From the NCBI GenBank assembly GCA_963728965.1, contig CAVSMH010000012.1, forward strand, positions 744,001-808,000: 64,000 bases of DNA. Reading direction: 5' to 3'. Of the stretch, positions 9,185-17,754 are shown piece after piece. The DNA is from DASQZT01 sp963728965 (GTDB taxonomy: Bacteria > Acidobacteriota > Terriglobia > Bryobacterales > Bryobacteraceae). Both the position numbers and the translations under genes were made by a program. How positions within the stretch are numbered: the stretch's first letter is position 1; every line of letters begins with the position of its first letter. The notes below the pieces were generated by a model, which was not told where the DNA came from, ran no database searches, and saw nothing but the letters and a program-made list of their open reading frames with translations.

Positions 9185-9413
9185 GAACAGAATAGTTTCT
9201 CATAGTGCGCGTCGAAGCCGTACGCCGCGTCATGCTCCTCGGCCGCCCGCGGCGCCCTTCCGCCCACCCGATGGTTCCCCCGGGTCACAACTCACCCCCG
9301 ATCGAAATCTCACTTTGGTAATCCGTTTGATACAAACTTTCGATGGGTTTTTGACGCGCCATCCGCTAAAATAAGGGGGATCCGAACTACCGAGGGAGAA
9401 TCGCAAAACAAAA

Positions 9414-9773
9414 ATGACTAGAAAGCGCAATATTGAATCGGAAATCCCGGTGTCTACCCAAGGTTCCTCCGCTGTTCCCGCCCGTCGCAAAACTTCCGGC
9501 CGCAACCGTATCAAGCACGTCGCCGCTCCTGCCGAAGCGCCCGCCGCTTCCGAGGCCTCAGAACCCGCTGAAGTGCCCACCGTCGCCCAAGTGCCGATGC
9601 CTGTCGTAGAAACCCGTACGATCGAAATCGAGTACCAGCCGACCGTCGAAGAAATCGCCGCCGTCGCTTATCTCTATTGGGAAGCACGCGGCTGCCAGGG
9701 CGGCTCCGCCGAAGAAGATTGGCTCCGTGCCGAGCAGGAGTTGCGCAGCCGCGCCCGCACCGTTACCGCGTAA
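9414..9773 (+). CDS. DUF2934 domain protein
   Basis: A 119-aa protein with a basic, Ala/Pro-rich disordered N-terminus (residues 1-75) and a C-terminal DUF2934 module: EEIAAVAYLYWEARGCQGG followed by EEDWLRAEQEL. This module is common in Acidobacteriota and Proteobacteria and has no assigned function. A purine-rich GAGGGAGAA lies upstream of the ATG. The stop is 3 bp from the end of the convergent lexA gene. Confidence 0.8.
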   Translation: MTRKRNIESEIPVSTQGSSAVPARRKTSGRNRIKHVAAPAEAPAASEASEPAEVPTVAQVPMPVVETRTIEIEYQPTVEEIAAVAYLYWEARGCQGGSAEEDWLRAEQELRSRARTVTA

Positions 9774-9776
9774 TTC

Positions 9777-10400
9777 TCACTTGTATTTTCTGAGCACCGC
9801 CAGCAGCCGGCCCTGAATCATCACGTCCTGTGCCGGGACGATAATCGGTTCCAAAGCGGAATTTGCAGGCTGAAGTCGAATCTTGTCTCCCGGCTCGCGG
9901 TATAGCCGTTTCAACGTCGCATCGCTGCCGGCAACCAGGGCTACCACCACTTCGCCGTCGCGCGTCTGCGCCACCCGTTCCAGCAGGATCAGGTCGCCGT
10001 CGCAGATGTGGTCTTCGATCATCGAATTGCCCCGCACTTCCAGGGCAAACACCTCCGGGTTGTTGGCGAAGTCGGCAAAATTCAACGTCTCGTGCTGCTC
10101 CACCGCTTCCACCGGGGCGCCCGCCGCAATGCGCCCCAGCAGCGGAACCTCCGTTGCCGCCGGCCGCGGCCGCCGTTGCTCCTGCATATATTTGGGAGAC
10201 AACTCCAGCGATCGGCTCTGATTGAAGCCGCGCTTCAGGTAGCTCTTCCCCTCCAGCACCGAAATGTGCTTGTGCACCGTCGCCAGCGATGCCAAGTCCA
10301 GCCCCTTGGCGATTTCGTCGTAGCTCGGGCAGTATCCGTTGTCCTCCACGAATGAGGCGATAAAGTCCAGTACCTGCTTCTGCCGCTTAGTCAGCGCCAT
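9777..10400 (-). CDS. lexA: LexA repressor (SOS regulator)
   Basis: A 207-aa LexA. The N-terminal winged helix-turn-helix domain (residues 1-~65, LTKRQKQVLDFIASFVEDNG) binds SOS operators. The linker holds the self-cleavage site Ala93-Gly94 (GRIAAGAP). The C-terminal serine peptidase domain has Ser126 (GNSMIEDHICDGD) and Lys164 (ATLKRLYRE). DNA damage activates RecA, which stimulates autocleavage. A promoter-like pair lies just upstream (separate entry). No operator of a known LexA class is obvious. Confidence 0.96.
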   Translation of the reverse strand: MALTKRQKQVLDFIASFVEDNGYCPSYDEIAKGLDLASLATVHKHISVLEGKSYLKRGFNQSRSLELSPKYMQEQRRPRPAATEVPLLGRIAAGAPVEAVEQHETLNFADFANNPEVFALEVRGNSMIEDHICDGDLILLERVAQTRDGEVVVALVAGSDATLKRLYREPGDKIRLQPANSALEPIIVPAQDVMIQGRLLAVLRKYK

Positions 10401-10406
10401 AGCTCT

Positions 10407-10435
10407 ATTCTTGGCGAATAAAAAGGGAAAATCAA
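10407..10435 (-). promoter_or_regulatory. Candidate sigma70 promoter of lexA
   Basis: On the minus strand, TTGATT (10435-10430) is separated by 17 bp from AAGAAT (10412-10407). The start codon is at 10400, so transcription would begin at or very near the ATG, implying a very short or absent leader. The match is moderate and comes from inspection only. Confidence 0.35.
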
Positions 10436-10475
10436 GTGGTATCTCGATGCCGCCCCTTCCCCTTCCTGCATCGCT

Positions 10476-10503
10476 TTTAGTACCAGGAGAACCCTTTAGT
10501 ACC
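10476..10503. repeat. Direct repeat TTTAGTACC x2 in lexA/EPS intergenic region
   Basis: The 9-mer TTTAGTACC occurs at 10476-10484 and 10495-10503. The start-to-start distance is 19 bp, close to two helical turns, as expected for tandem sites of a DNA-binding protein. It lies between the lexA promoter and the promoter-like element before the EPS antiterminator gene. The cognate regulator is unknown. Confidence 0.45.
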
Positions 10504-10531
10504 GCGCCACGTTATTTTCCTACATTCTTTC

Positions 10532-10561
10532 TTGAGAGATGTATGACGTGTGGGATACATA
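10532..10561 (+). promoter_or_regulatory. Candidate promoter of the EPS operon
   Basis: TTGAGA (10532-10537) followed after 18 bp by TACATA (10556-10561), about 80 bp before the antiterminator ATG. The match to sigma70 consensus is modest. The direct repeat lies 29 bp upstream of the -35, a position suited to a regulator. A leader of roughly 70 nt would follow. Confidence 0.35.
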
Positions 10562-10641
10562 CTTTCTTCCGGGCGCTTCTCCAGGATCCTCTCCCCCCGT
10601 GGGATTGGAAATGGCGGCAGCCTGCCCGCAGGCGGCTGAAA

Positions 10642-11178
10642 ATGCAGAGTTTCGACACACTGAAATGGTACGCCTTGCAGGTCCGGCACAACCACGAAAA
10701 GCATGTGGCCGCCGTCCTTCGCAATAAGGAATACGAGCCCTTTCTGCCCTGCTATCGGGCCCGTCACTGCTGGACCGACCGTACCGTCGAAGTCGAATCG
10801 CCCCTCTTCCCCGGCTACGTCTTCTGCCGCTTCGACCCCTCCGGCCGCCGCGTCCCCATCGTCACCACTCCCGGCGTCATTCGCATCGTCGGCGGACCCT
10901 CCGGCCCCATCGCCGTGGACGACCGCGAAATCGCCGCCGTCCAGACCGTCATCGCTTCCGGAATAGCCAGCCGCCCCTGGCCTTTTCTGAAAACCGGCCA
11001 GCCCGTTCGCATCTGCCACGGCGCCCTCGCCGGCCTCGAGGGCGTCTTCCTCGAAATCAAGAATCGGCAGCGCCTCTTTGTTTCCATCACCCTGCTTCAG
11101 CGCTCCATCCAGGTCGATATCGACAGCTCCCTGGTGGTACCCATCAACCCCGTGTGGCAGCCCGCGCTTTCTGCCTGA
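10642..11178 (+). CDS. UpxY/NusG-like transcription antiterminator of the EPS operon
   Basis: A 178-aa NusG paralogue. The NGN domain occupies residues ~7-105 (KWYALQVRHNHEKHVAAVL, SPLFPGYVFCRF, TTPGVIRIVGG) and a KOW-like domain follows (GQPVRICHGALAGLEGVF). Specialised NusG proteins at the head of glycan operons (UpxY, RfaH) let RNA polymerase read through long operons. The ATG at 10642 is chosen because homology to NGN starts at once; the frame is open further upstream to 10339 but lacks similarity there. It is the first gene of the EPS locus, supporting a role in elongating that transcript. Confidence 0.88.
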   Translation: MQSFDTLKWYALQVRHNHEKHVAAVLRNKEYEPFLPCYRARHCWTDRTVEVESPLFPGYVFCRFDPSGRRVPIVTTPGVIRIVGGPSGPIAVDDREIAAVQTVIASGIASRPWPFLKTGQPVRICHGALAGLEGVFLEIKNRQRLFVSITLLQRSIQVDIDSSLVVPINPVWQPALSA

Positions 11179-11200
11179 ATTCCGCCACCATCCACTTCTT

Positions 11201-11482
11201 ATGATCGTTTTGAAACGCAAGAACCGCGTGTTGACGCTCCGTATCTCCGACGAGGATTACCAGGTCCTGCGCCAGGCCTCTCTTGCCAATGGAGCCCGCA
11301 GCCTCTCCGATTACGCCCGCGACTCGCTGTTCCGCCGCTCGCCGCGCCCAACCCCTCTTCCCGCCGACAAGCTGCAAACCCGCATGGACGAGTTCGCCGT
11401 CGAGCTCGATTCCCTTAACCACGCGCTGCGCGAGCTCCATCGCCTGATCGAGCCCAGGCATGGCGAGGCCGGCCCGGCATGA
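11201..11482 (+). CDS. Small ribbon-helix-helix-like protein
   Basis: A 93-aa protein. The N-terminal part (VLTLRISDEDYQVLRQAS, then SLSDYARDSLF) looks like a ribbon-helix-helix DNA-binding fold of the CopG/MobC type. The C-terminal half (LQTRMDEFAVELDSLNHALR) should form a coiled coil. It follows the antiterminator gene by 22 bp and shares ATGA with the export-protein gene. A regulator of the EPS operon is a reasonable inference; partner or target sites are not known. The TTTAGTACC repeat is one possible target. Confidence 0.65.
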   Translation: MIVLKRKNRVLTLRISDEDYQVLRQASLANGARSLSDYARDSLFRRSPRPTPLPADKLQTRMDEFAVELDSLNHALRELHRLIEPRHGEAGPA

Positions 11483-12435
11483 CCCCCGTGCGCCTCCTGC
11501 TCGTGTCTCTCGTGCTGCCCGGCATGCTCGCCGCCCAGCCGCGCGCGACCGGACCGGCGCAACTCCGCTCCACCTACGTGCTCGGACCCGAAGACCAGAT
11601 CCTCATCCGGGCCCTCGATGCCGACGAGATCGGCGACAAGCCCATTCGCATCGATCTGACCGGCTACCTGCGACTGCCCCTGGTCGGCCGCTTCCAGGCT
11701 GCCGGCCTCACTACCGCGCAGCTCGAAACCGAAATCGCCACGCGCCTCAAGGTCTTCGTCAAACAGCCCGAGGTGTCCGTGTCGATCGTCGAGTTCCACA
11801 GCCAGCCCGTGTCCGTCATCGGCTCCGTCCGCACCGCCGGCATCCACCAGCTTCAGGGCCAGAAAACCCTCATCGAAATGTTGTCGCTCGCCGGCGGACT
11901 CGCCGACGATGCCGGCCACAGCGTCAAAATCACCCGCCGCCTGGAGTGGGGCCGTATCCCGCTCCCCTCCGCCGCCGACGATCCCACCGGCGCCTTCTCC
12001 GTCGCCGAAGTCAGCCTGAAGGAGATTCTGGAAGCCCGCAACCCCGCCGCGAATATCCTCATCCGCCCTCGAGACGTCATCTCCGTCCCCCGCGCCAGCA
12101 TGGTCTACGTCATCGGCGAAGTGCCCAAGGCCGGCGGCTATGTGCTCCGCGAGCGCGAAACCCTCTCCGCCCTCCAGGCCCTCTCCCTCGCCGGGGGCAT
12201 GGACCGCGCGGCCGCGCCCCAGAACGCCCGCATCCTGCGCCTCCCGCCCGGCGGCGGCAACCGCGCCGAAATCGCCGTCAATCTCAAGCGCATCATGGCC
12301 GGTCAGACCGGCGACGTGCCGCTCCAGGCCGAAGACATTCTGCTGATCCCCAGCAGCGCTCCCAAAAAAGCCATCAGCCGCGCGGCCGAAGCCGCCATCC
12401 AGGTCACCACCGGGCTCCTCATCTTCCGGCGCTAA
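11479..12435 (+). CDS. Polysaccharide export protein (Wza-like, SLBB domains)
   Basis: A 318-aa periplasmic/outer-membrane export protein. It has an N-terminal signal peptide (MTPVRLLLVSLVLPGMLAAQ), a poly-export domain (YVLGPEDQILIRALDADEI, then LTGYLRLPLVGRFQAAG) and two SLBB-type modules (VSVIGSVRTAGIHQLQGQ; VYVIGEVPKAGGYVLRERE). No lipobox Cys follows the signal peptide, unlike classical Wza. It should form the outer channel for the polymer made by this locus. Stop and next start are directly adjacent to the Wzc-like gene. Confidence 0.9.
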   Translation: MTPVRLLLVSLVLPGMLAAQPRATGPAQLRSTYVLGPEDQILIRALDADEIGDKPIRIDLTGYLRLPLVGRFQAAGLTTAQLETEIATRLKVFVKQPEVSVSIVEFHSQPVSVIGSVRTAGIHQLQGQKTLIEMLSLAGGLADDAGHSVKITRRLEWGRIPLPSAADDPTGAFSVAEVSLKEILEARNPAANILIRPRDVISVPRASMVYVIGEVPKAGGYVLRERETLSALQALSLAGGMDRAAAPQNARILRLPPGGGNRAEIAVNLKRIMAGQTGDVPLQAEDILLIPSSAPKKAISRAAEAAIQVTTGLLIFRR

Positions 12436-14568
12436 ATGAAACTCCTTCCCCCACCCGGCGCCCCCATCTCCGCGCCCCCCGGCTCCCTCGCCGACTACTG
12501 CCTCGTCCTCCGCCGGCGCCTCCTCGGCGCCAGCGTCATCGCCCTCGCCGGCCTGCTCGCCGGCATCCTCTATACCCTCCCGCAAACCCCGGTCTATCGC
12601 GGCCTCGCCACCATTGAAATTCAAAACGGGAACGACGACGTCCTACGCCTCCGCGACCTCTCTCCGTCCTCCGGCCCGCCCTCCTCCTGGGACCCTGCGC
12701 TCGACCTTCAGACCCAGGTCCGCATCCTCCAGAGCCGCGCCCTCGTCGATCGCGTCGCCCGCAAGCTCGATCTCGCCCACCGGCCCGTCACCGCTCCCCC
12801 CTTCCCCGCCGCCCGCTGGAGCCGTGCCTTCCACCTCCGCCCGCCCCGCTTCGATGCTGCCCGCGATCTGCGCGTGCGCGCCCAGGCCGCCACCCGCCTC
12901 ATCGAAATCTCCGCCGACTCCACCGACCCCCGCCTCGCCGCCGACTTCGCCAATACCCTGGCCACCGAGTTCATCGAGCAGAATCTCGAAGCCCGCTGGC
13001 AGACTACCCGCCATACCGGCGAGTGGCTGCAACGCCAGATGGAGGACGTCCGCTCCCGGCTCGAACGCGCCGAGCACGACTTGCAGGCCTATGCCACCCA
13101 AAGCGGCCTCCTCTTCACGCAAGAAAAAGATAACGTCGCCGAACAGCGCCTCAGACCCCTTCAGGAAGAACTCTCCAAGGCCCAGGCCGATCGCATCTCC
13201 CGCCAGTCCCGCTTCGAGCTCGCCAGCCGCGCCGCCGTCGATTCCATTGCCGAAGTCCTGGATGACGGCTCCCTCCGCGACCTCCACAGCAAGCTCACCG
13301 ATCTCCGCCGCCAGAACGCCGAGCTCTCCTCCACCTACACTCCGGCCCACCCCCGCGTCAAAAAGGTGGAAGCCCAGATCCGCGAGCTCGAATCCACCCT
13401 CGCACGCGAGCGCGCCAACATCCTCGCCCGCATTCGCAATGATTTCGAATCCGCCCGCCGCCGCGAGAACCTGCTCGCGGCCGACTACAATGCCGCCCTC
13501 CAGGTCGTGGCCGCCCAGGCCGCCAAGGTCACCCACTATGACATTCTGAAGCGCGAGGTCGATACCGACCGCCAGCTCTACGACAGCATGCTCCAGCGCG
13601 TCAAGGAGGCCGGCATCGCCTCCGCCCTGCGTGCTTCCAACGTGCGCGTAGTCGATCCCGCCGTGCCGCCCGCCCTCCCCTGCAAACCCAACCTCGCTGC
13701 CAATGCCGCCATCGGCCTCTTGGCCGGCCTCTCCCTGGCGCTGGTCTTCGTGGTGATGCGCGAACGCGGCGACCACACCCTCCACGATCCCGGCGATGCC
13801 ACCACCTTTCTCGGCTTGCCCGAGCTCGGAACCGTTCCCAGCGCACTGCTCGAGGCCGCGCCCCGCCACGCCATGGCCCACTCCACGGAGCTGGTCACGC
13901 TGCGCCGCAAACCGTCCCAAATGGCCGAATCCGTCCGCGCCACCCTGGCCTCGATTCTCTACGCCGCGCCCGCCGGCGATGGCCCCCGTGTCATCGTCAT
14001 CTCCAGCGCCGGTCCCAAGGAAGGCAAAACCACCCTGGCCACCAATCTCGCCATCGCTCTCGCCGAAATCGACCGCCAGGTGCTGTTGATCGATGCCGAC
14101 CTCCGCCGCCCCCGCCTCAATTGCGTCTTCGACCTTGCGAACACCCATGGCCTGGTGGACGCCCTCTCCGGGCACGAGCCGCTCGACAGCGCCCTCACCG
14201 ACCACGCCCGCTACAGCGGCGTCCCCAATTTATGGGTGATGACCAGCGGCGCCGCGGACGAATCCGCCCCCTCGCTCCTCCACTCCGCGCGTCTCGCCGA
14301 TCTCCTCGATCAGGCCCGCCGCCAGTTCGAAATGGTGCTCATCGATGCGCCCCCCATGCTGACCATCGCCGATGCCCGCATCATCGCGCGCCACACCGAT
14401 GGCGTCGTCCTGGTCGCGCGCGCCAACGAAACCTCGCGCGACTCCCTCCAGGACGCCTGCCGCCGCCTTACCGAAGACGGCACCCACATCCTTGGCGCCG
14501 TTCTGAACGACTGGAACCCCAAACACTCGTCGCGCTACAGCCACTACTACCACCGCTACACGTCCTGA
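12436..14568 (+). CDS. Wzc-like polysaccharide co-polymerase / BY-kinase
   Basis: A 710-aa protein controlling chain length and export. The first membrane segment (ASVIALAGLLAGILYTL) is followed by a Wzz domain and a long periplasmic coiled coil (~residues 170-360), with a second membrane segment near residue 420 (AAIGLLAGLSLALVFVVM). The cytoplasmic BY-kinase has Walker A SAGPKEGKTT, Walker A' LLIDADLRRP and Walker B VLIDAPP. It ends in a Tyr cluster (YSHYYHRYTS), the usual autophosphorylation site. It abuts the export-protein gene with no gap. Confidence 0.93.
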   Translation: MKLLPPPGAPISAPPGSLADYCLVLRRRLLGASVIALAGLLAGILYTLPQTPVYRGLATIEIQNGNDDVLRLRDLSPSSGPPSSWDPALDLQTQVRILQSRALVDRVARKLDLAHRPVTAPPFPAARWSRAFHLRPPRFDAARDLRVRAQAATRLIEISADSTDPRLAADFANTLATEFIEQNLEARWQTTRHTGEWLQRQMEDVRSRLERAEHDLQAYATQSGLLFTQEKDNVAEQRLRPLQEELSKAQADRISRQSRFELASRAAVDSIAEVLDDGSLRDLHSKLTDLRRQNAELSSTYTPAHPRVKKVEAQIRELESTLARERANILARIRNDFESARRRENLLAADYNAALQVVAAQAAKVTHYDILKREVDTDRQLYDSMLQRVKEAGIASALRASNVRVVDPAVPPALPCKPNLAANAAIGLLAGLSLALVFVVMRERGDHTLHDPGDATTFLGLPELGTVPSALLEAAPRHAMAHSTELVTLRRKPSQMAESVRATLASILYAAPAGDGPRVIVISSAGPKEGKTTLATNLAIALAEIDRQVLLIDADLRRPRLNCVFDLANTHGLVDALSGHEPLDSALTDHARYSGVPNLWVMTSGAADESAPSLLHSARLADLLDQARRQFEMVLIDAPPMLTIADARIIARHTDGVVLVARANETSRDSLQDACRRLTEDGTHILGAVLNDWNPKHSSRYSHYYHRYTS

Positions 14569-14577
14569 ACATGCAGC

Positions 14578-14605
14578 GTGGCGCCGGTCCGAATCCCGGC
14601 GCCAC
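14578..14605. terminator. Hairpin between convergent genes, likely bidirectional terminator
   Basis: A perfect 10-bp stem GTGGCGCCGG / CCGGCGCCAC with an 8-nt loop lies 10 bp after the Wzc-like stop and 5 bp from the end of the minus-strand beta-helix gene. There is no T-run, so termination strength is uncertain. If it terminates, the glycosyltransferase part of the EPS locus needs read-through or its own promoter. Confidence 0.55.
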
Positions 14606-14609
14606 CCCC

Positions 14610-16043
14610 CTACGGTGTCGAATGCGTATCCTGGCCCGTTGCTTTCCATCCCTCCAGGTTCCACCGAGTGCCGCTCGGCATTTCGAAGCGGTTGCCCATC
14701 CCCGGAGACACGAACGTGTTGCCGTCGCTCGCGATCAGCGCCGGCGCCTTGTCGCAAAAGTAGTACAGCACCGGGCTTTCGAAGCTATTGCCGCTCGAAT
14801 GGACCGTGAACTCCGTCCCGTTGGCGTACAGACAGAATCCGTCGTTCACCAGCGTGTTGCCCTCCAGCGTCAGCGACGACCGGTCCCCCTGGACGAACAC
14901 CGAGGTGTTGCCGCTCAGCGCGCAATTACGAATCGTCGCCACCACGTCGTTCGACCGGATCTGCACGCCCCGTCCGTTCCCCGGATTCCCGGGCAGCGTG
15001 CACGAGTCGATCAGGACCGCGGTCGCGTCCGTGTACAGCGCCGCTCCGTTGGCTTCGCTTTCCTGGTTCGCCGTGCAGCCGATCGCCGTCGTCCCCAGCA
15101 CGTTACCCGCGGTATAACCGCGCGTGCAGCCTTCCACCCGGCAGCCCTCCCAGGTAATCGTCCCGAACAGGCTGCTGTCGTTGGCGTGGCCGCCGAATCC
15201 CGCTGCCGATGGCCCCGTGAAATCGTGCGCGTAGCAATCCACAAACGTCACGTTGCCCCCGCCCACGTTGGCCCCGTTGTACACGAACATCATCCCGTCG
15301 CCCGTGCTGTACGCCCGGTCCGCTTCCACCCGCGTCAGCTTCGAGCCCGGCCCCACGTATACATTGTGTTTCGCCCCCTCCGAGGCCACACAGTCCGTCA
15401 GCGTGCAGTGTGCGTACACCGAGAGGCTGCCGTTGTTGTGCAGGTTGCGCCGGGTATGGATTCCGGTCGCCGTGATGCCGTTCGCTCCGGACAGTCCGAA
15501 CTGCCGCCGGCTGTATTCGTAGACCTTCCCGTTCGTTCCGGGGTTGGAGTGGTCCGAAGCGTGAACCTGCAGCATGATCGTGGCAGCCGAATCCGACGAC
15601 GGATAGTAGCTGCCCGCCCGCGCATCGCAATCCGCCGGCGAGGACGCCCGCACCAGCCGCGCGTCGTTCTCCCATGCCGACACGAACTGCGCCGCATCGC
15701 TGCCGTCCAGGGCGACCGTCGCCTGGTAGACGTTCGTCAATCCCGCCGCCTTCGACCAGGCCGCTGCCGCGATCGGGTCGGAGCAGTCCAGCAGCGGCTT
15801 CGCACCCGTCCCGTAGGCCATCACCTTCACCTCGTCCGCCGCGATCGCCAGGCTCTCGCGCCAGTGCGATCCGCTCGCCAGCGCCACCGCGTCCCCTCGC
15901 CGGATCTTCGGCAGCACCGCCCCTATCGTGCGCAGCGCATCGGCGGGCGACTTTCCCTGGTGCCCGTCGAATCCGTTGACCGAGTCCACGTACCAGGGCC
16001 GCTGCGCGCGCCGGCCCCGGATTCCTCCCGCCCTGATGATCAT
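14610..16043 (-). CDS. Right-handed parallel beta-helix protein (pectate-lyase-like fold)
   Basis: A 477-aa protein. The entry motif YVDSVNGFDGHQGKSPADAL and RRGDAVALASGSHW are those of DUF1565/PbH1 proteins. It is followed by repeated short strands with N/G turns (TLTDCVASEGAKHNVYVG; VTFVDCYAHDF; ATIRNCALSGNTSVFVQG) typical of beta-helix rungs. There is no signal peptide. Such folds occur in polysaccharide lyases and phage tail spikes. It runs opposite to the EPS genes and starts 3 bp after the stop of a 102-aa gene, forming a two-gene unit. Substrate and location are unknown. Confidence 0.75.
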   Translation of the reverse strand: MIIRAGGIRGRRAQRPWYVDSVNGFDGHQGKSPADALRTIGAVLPKIRRGDAVALASGSHWRESLAIAADEVKVMAYGTGAKPLLDCSDPIAAAAWSKAAGLTNVYQATVALDGSDAAQFVSAWENDARLVRASSPADCDARAGSYYPSSDSAATIMLQVHASDHSNPGTNGKVYEYSRRQFGLSGANGITATGIHTRRNLHNNGSLSVYAHCTLTDCVASEGAKHNVYVGPGSKLTRVEADRAYSTGDGMMFVYNGANVGGGNVTFVDCYAHDFTGPSAAGFGGHANDSSLFGTITWEGCRVEGCTRGYTAGNVLGTTAIGCTANQESEANGAALYTDATAVLIDSCTLPGNPGNGRGVQIRSNDVVATIRNCALSGNTSVFVQGDRSSLTLEGNTLVNDGFCLYANGTEFTVHSSGNSFESPVLYYFCDKAPALIASDGNTFVSPGMGNRFEMPSGTRWNLEGWKATGQDTHSTP

Positions 16044-16046
16044 GCC

Positions 16047-16355
16047 CTAAACTCCCGCGGCGGGTGTGATGTACAGCGCTCCGTCGGCGCCGTCGCTGAT
16101 CGCCGCCACACGGTCCGTCCCGTAGCAGGCGAAGTACTCCGGCGTGTTCGCCGGAAGAAGAAGGGAGCTGGCGTCGGCAACCGCGGCGGGACCGAACGCG
16201 ATATGGCAATCCACCGTTGCCAGCAGCCGAACGACGTTCCCGTCCGTGGCCGCGCTCTGCGTCGATGTCGATGTGACCGAAATCTTTTGCGTCGCTCCCG
16301 GCCGGACCACCGGCAACGCACCCAATTGATACAGTCTGGTGAGATAATTCATCAT
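16047..16355 (-). CDS. Small hypothetical protein, phage-structural-like
   Basis: A 102-aa protein with no signal peptide or membrane segment. The pattern VRLLATVDCHIAFGPAA, SLLLPANTPEYFACYGTD, and a final VAAISDGADGALYITP resembles small beta-rich proteins found in phage structural regions. This is a pattern-level impression, not a firm family call. It is the upstream partner of the beta-helix gene, and together they look like a small imported cassette inside the EPS locus. Confidence 0.55.
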   Translation of the reverse strand: MMNYLTRLYQLGALPVVRPGATQKISVTSTSTQSAATDGNVVRLLATVDCHIAFGPAAVADASSLLLPANTPEYFACYGTDRVAAISDGADGALYITPAAGV

Positions 16356-16446
16356 CGCCCTGATAGTAACTGCCCCGATTCCGGTTCCAATTCAGGACGT
16401 CAAGCCAACTGATTCATAATTAGCCAATTACTTTTTTCCAACTGCC

Positions 16447-17754
16447 GTGACTCGAATTCTCATCCTCGGCGCCGGCTGTACCGGGCTCGGCGCCGCCTAC
16501 CGCCTTTGCGAACTCGGTCATACCGAATTCCTCATACTCGAAAAGAACCACTGGCCCGGCGGCCTGGCCGCCTCCTTTACCGACCCGCACGGGTTCACCT
16601 GGGACATCGGCGGCCACGTCGGCTTCTCCCGCATCCCCTACTTCCGCGATGTCATGCAGGCGACCCTGCCCGATGGCTGGATCGACCATTCCCGTCAGTC
16701 CCATATCTGGATGCGCGGCCGGTTCGTCCCCTATCCGCTCCAGAACAATCTCCGCCTGCTTCCCAAACCCGATCTCCTGCAATGTCTCCTCGGCCTGCTC
16801 GCCCGGCCCCAGCCGAACGGTCCCGCCCCCAACTATCGCCAGTGGGCCATCGACACCTTCGGTTCCGCCATCTCCTCGCTGTTCCTTCTGCCCTACAGCG
16901 AAAAGGTCTGGGCCTGGCCGCCTGCCATGTTGAGCACGTCCTGGGTCACCGGCCGCGTCGCCCCCGTGGACCTGCCTCGCCTCCTCGAAACCATCATCCT
17001 CGAGCAGGACGATGTCGATTGGGGTGCCAACCGCACCTTCCGGGTTCCGGCGTGCGGCGGCAACGGTGCCGTCTGGCGGAAACTCGCCGCCGGCCTGCCA
17101 GCCGGTTCCATCCGCTACGGCATGGACGTCGCCTGCATCGAATCCAGCCGCCGTGTCGTGATCACCACCGATGGCGCCGAACATCCCTACGACGTCCTGA
17201 TTTCCAGCCTCCCGCTCGGGACTCCCGCCGGTACCACCCGCCATTCCGGCGTCCACGTCGTCGGCATCGGCCTTCGCGGCCGCCCTCCCGCCTCCATCGC
17301 CGAACGCAACTGGATGTACTTTCCGGAATCCGACTGCCCCTTCTACCGCGTCACGGTCCTCTCCAACTATTCCCCCTACAACGCGCCGGCGGGTCATTGG
17401 TCGCTGCTCGCGGAGGTCTCCTCCTCCCCCTACCGTCCCGTCGATCCTTCCACCGTGGTGAGGGACACCGTGGCCGGCATGCGCAACACCCGCCTCCTGG
17501 GCGAGGGCGATGAAATCGTCTCCACCTGGCACCACTACGCCCCCTATGCCTATCCGACTCCCACCGTCGATCGCGATGAAATCGTCAGCGCCCGCCTGCG
17601 CGAGCTCGAAGCGCGCGACATCTACTCCCGCGGCCGTTTCGGCGCCTGGAAATACGAGGTCGGCAATCAGGATCACTCCTTCATGCAAGGCGTCGAAGTC
17701 GTAAACCGCATCCTGCGGAACGAACCCGAAACCACCCTATGGGCCTCCCAGTAG
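16447..17754 (+). CDS. FAD-dependent oxidoreductase (UDP-galactopyranose-mutase / protoporphyrinogen-oxidase-like)
   Basis: A 435-aa flavoprotein. The N-terminal dinucleotide motif is ILGAGCTGLGAAYRL, with the FAD-ribose acid in LILEKNHWPGGLAAS and the WDIGGHVGFS motif shared with UDP-galactopyranose mutases and PPOX-like amine oxidases. A position at the head of the glycosyltransferase block argues for nucleotide-sugar or glycan redox chemistry. It starts with GTG at 16447 after a low-G+C spacer that may hold a promoter, and overlaps the flippase gene by 16 bp. The exact reaction is not assignable. Confidence 0.78.
   Translation: MTRILILGAGCTGLGAAYRLCELGHTEFLILEKNHWPGGLAASFTDPHGFTWDIGGHVGFSRIPYFRDVMQATLPDGWIDHSRQSHIWMRGRFVPYPLQNNLRLLPKPDLLQCLLGLLARPQPNGPAPNYRQWAIDTFGSAISSLFLLPYSEKVWAWPPAMLSTSWVTGRVAPVDLPRLLETIILEQDDVDWGANRTFRVPACGGNGAVWRKLAAGLPAGSIRYGMDVACIESSRRVVITTDGAEHPYDVLISSLPLGTPAGTTRHSGVHVVGIGLRGRPPASIAERNWMYFPESDCPFYRVTVLSNYSPYNAPAGHWSLLAEVSSSPYRPVDPSTVVRDTVAGMRNTRLLGEGDEIVSTWHHYAPYAYPTPTVDRDEIVSARLRELEARDIYSRGRFGAWKYEVGNQDHSFMQGVEVVNRILRNEPETTLWASQ

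Noticed and set aside
12643..14205. 520-codon minus-strand frame rich in Gly/Glu/Ala inside the Wzc-like gene
   Set aside because: Antisense shadow of a GC3-biased gene; no domain and no start signals.
16420..17688. Long minus-strand frame opposite the FAD oxidoreductase
   Set aside because: Gly/Asp/Ala-rich antisense shadow; the plus strand has clear FAD-binding motifs.
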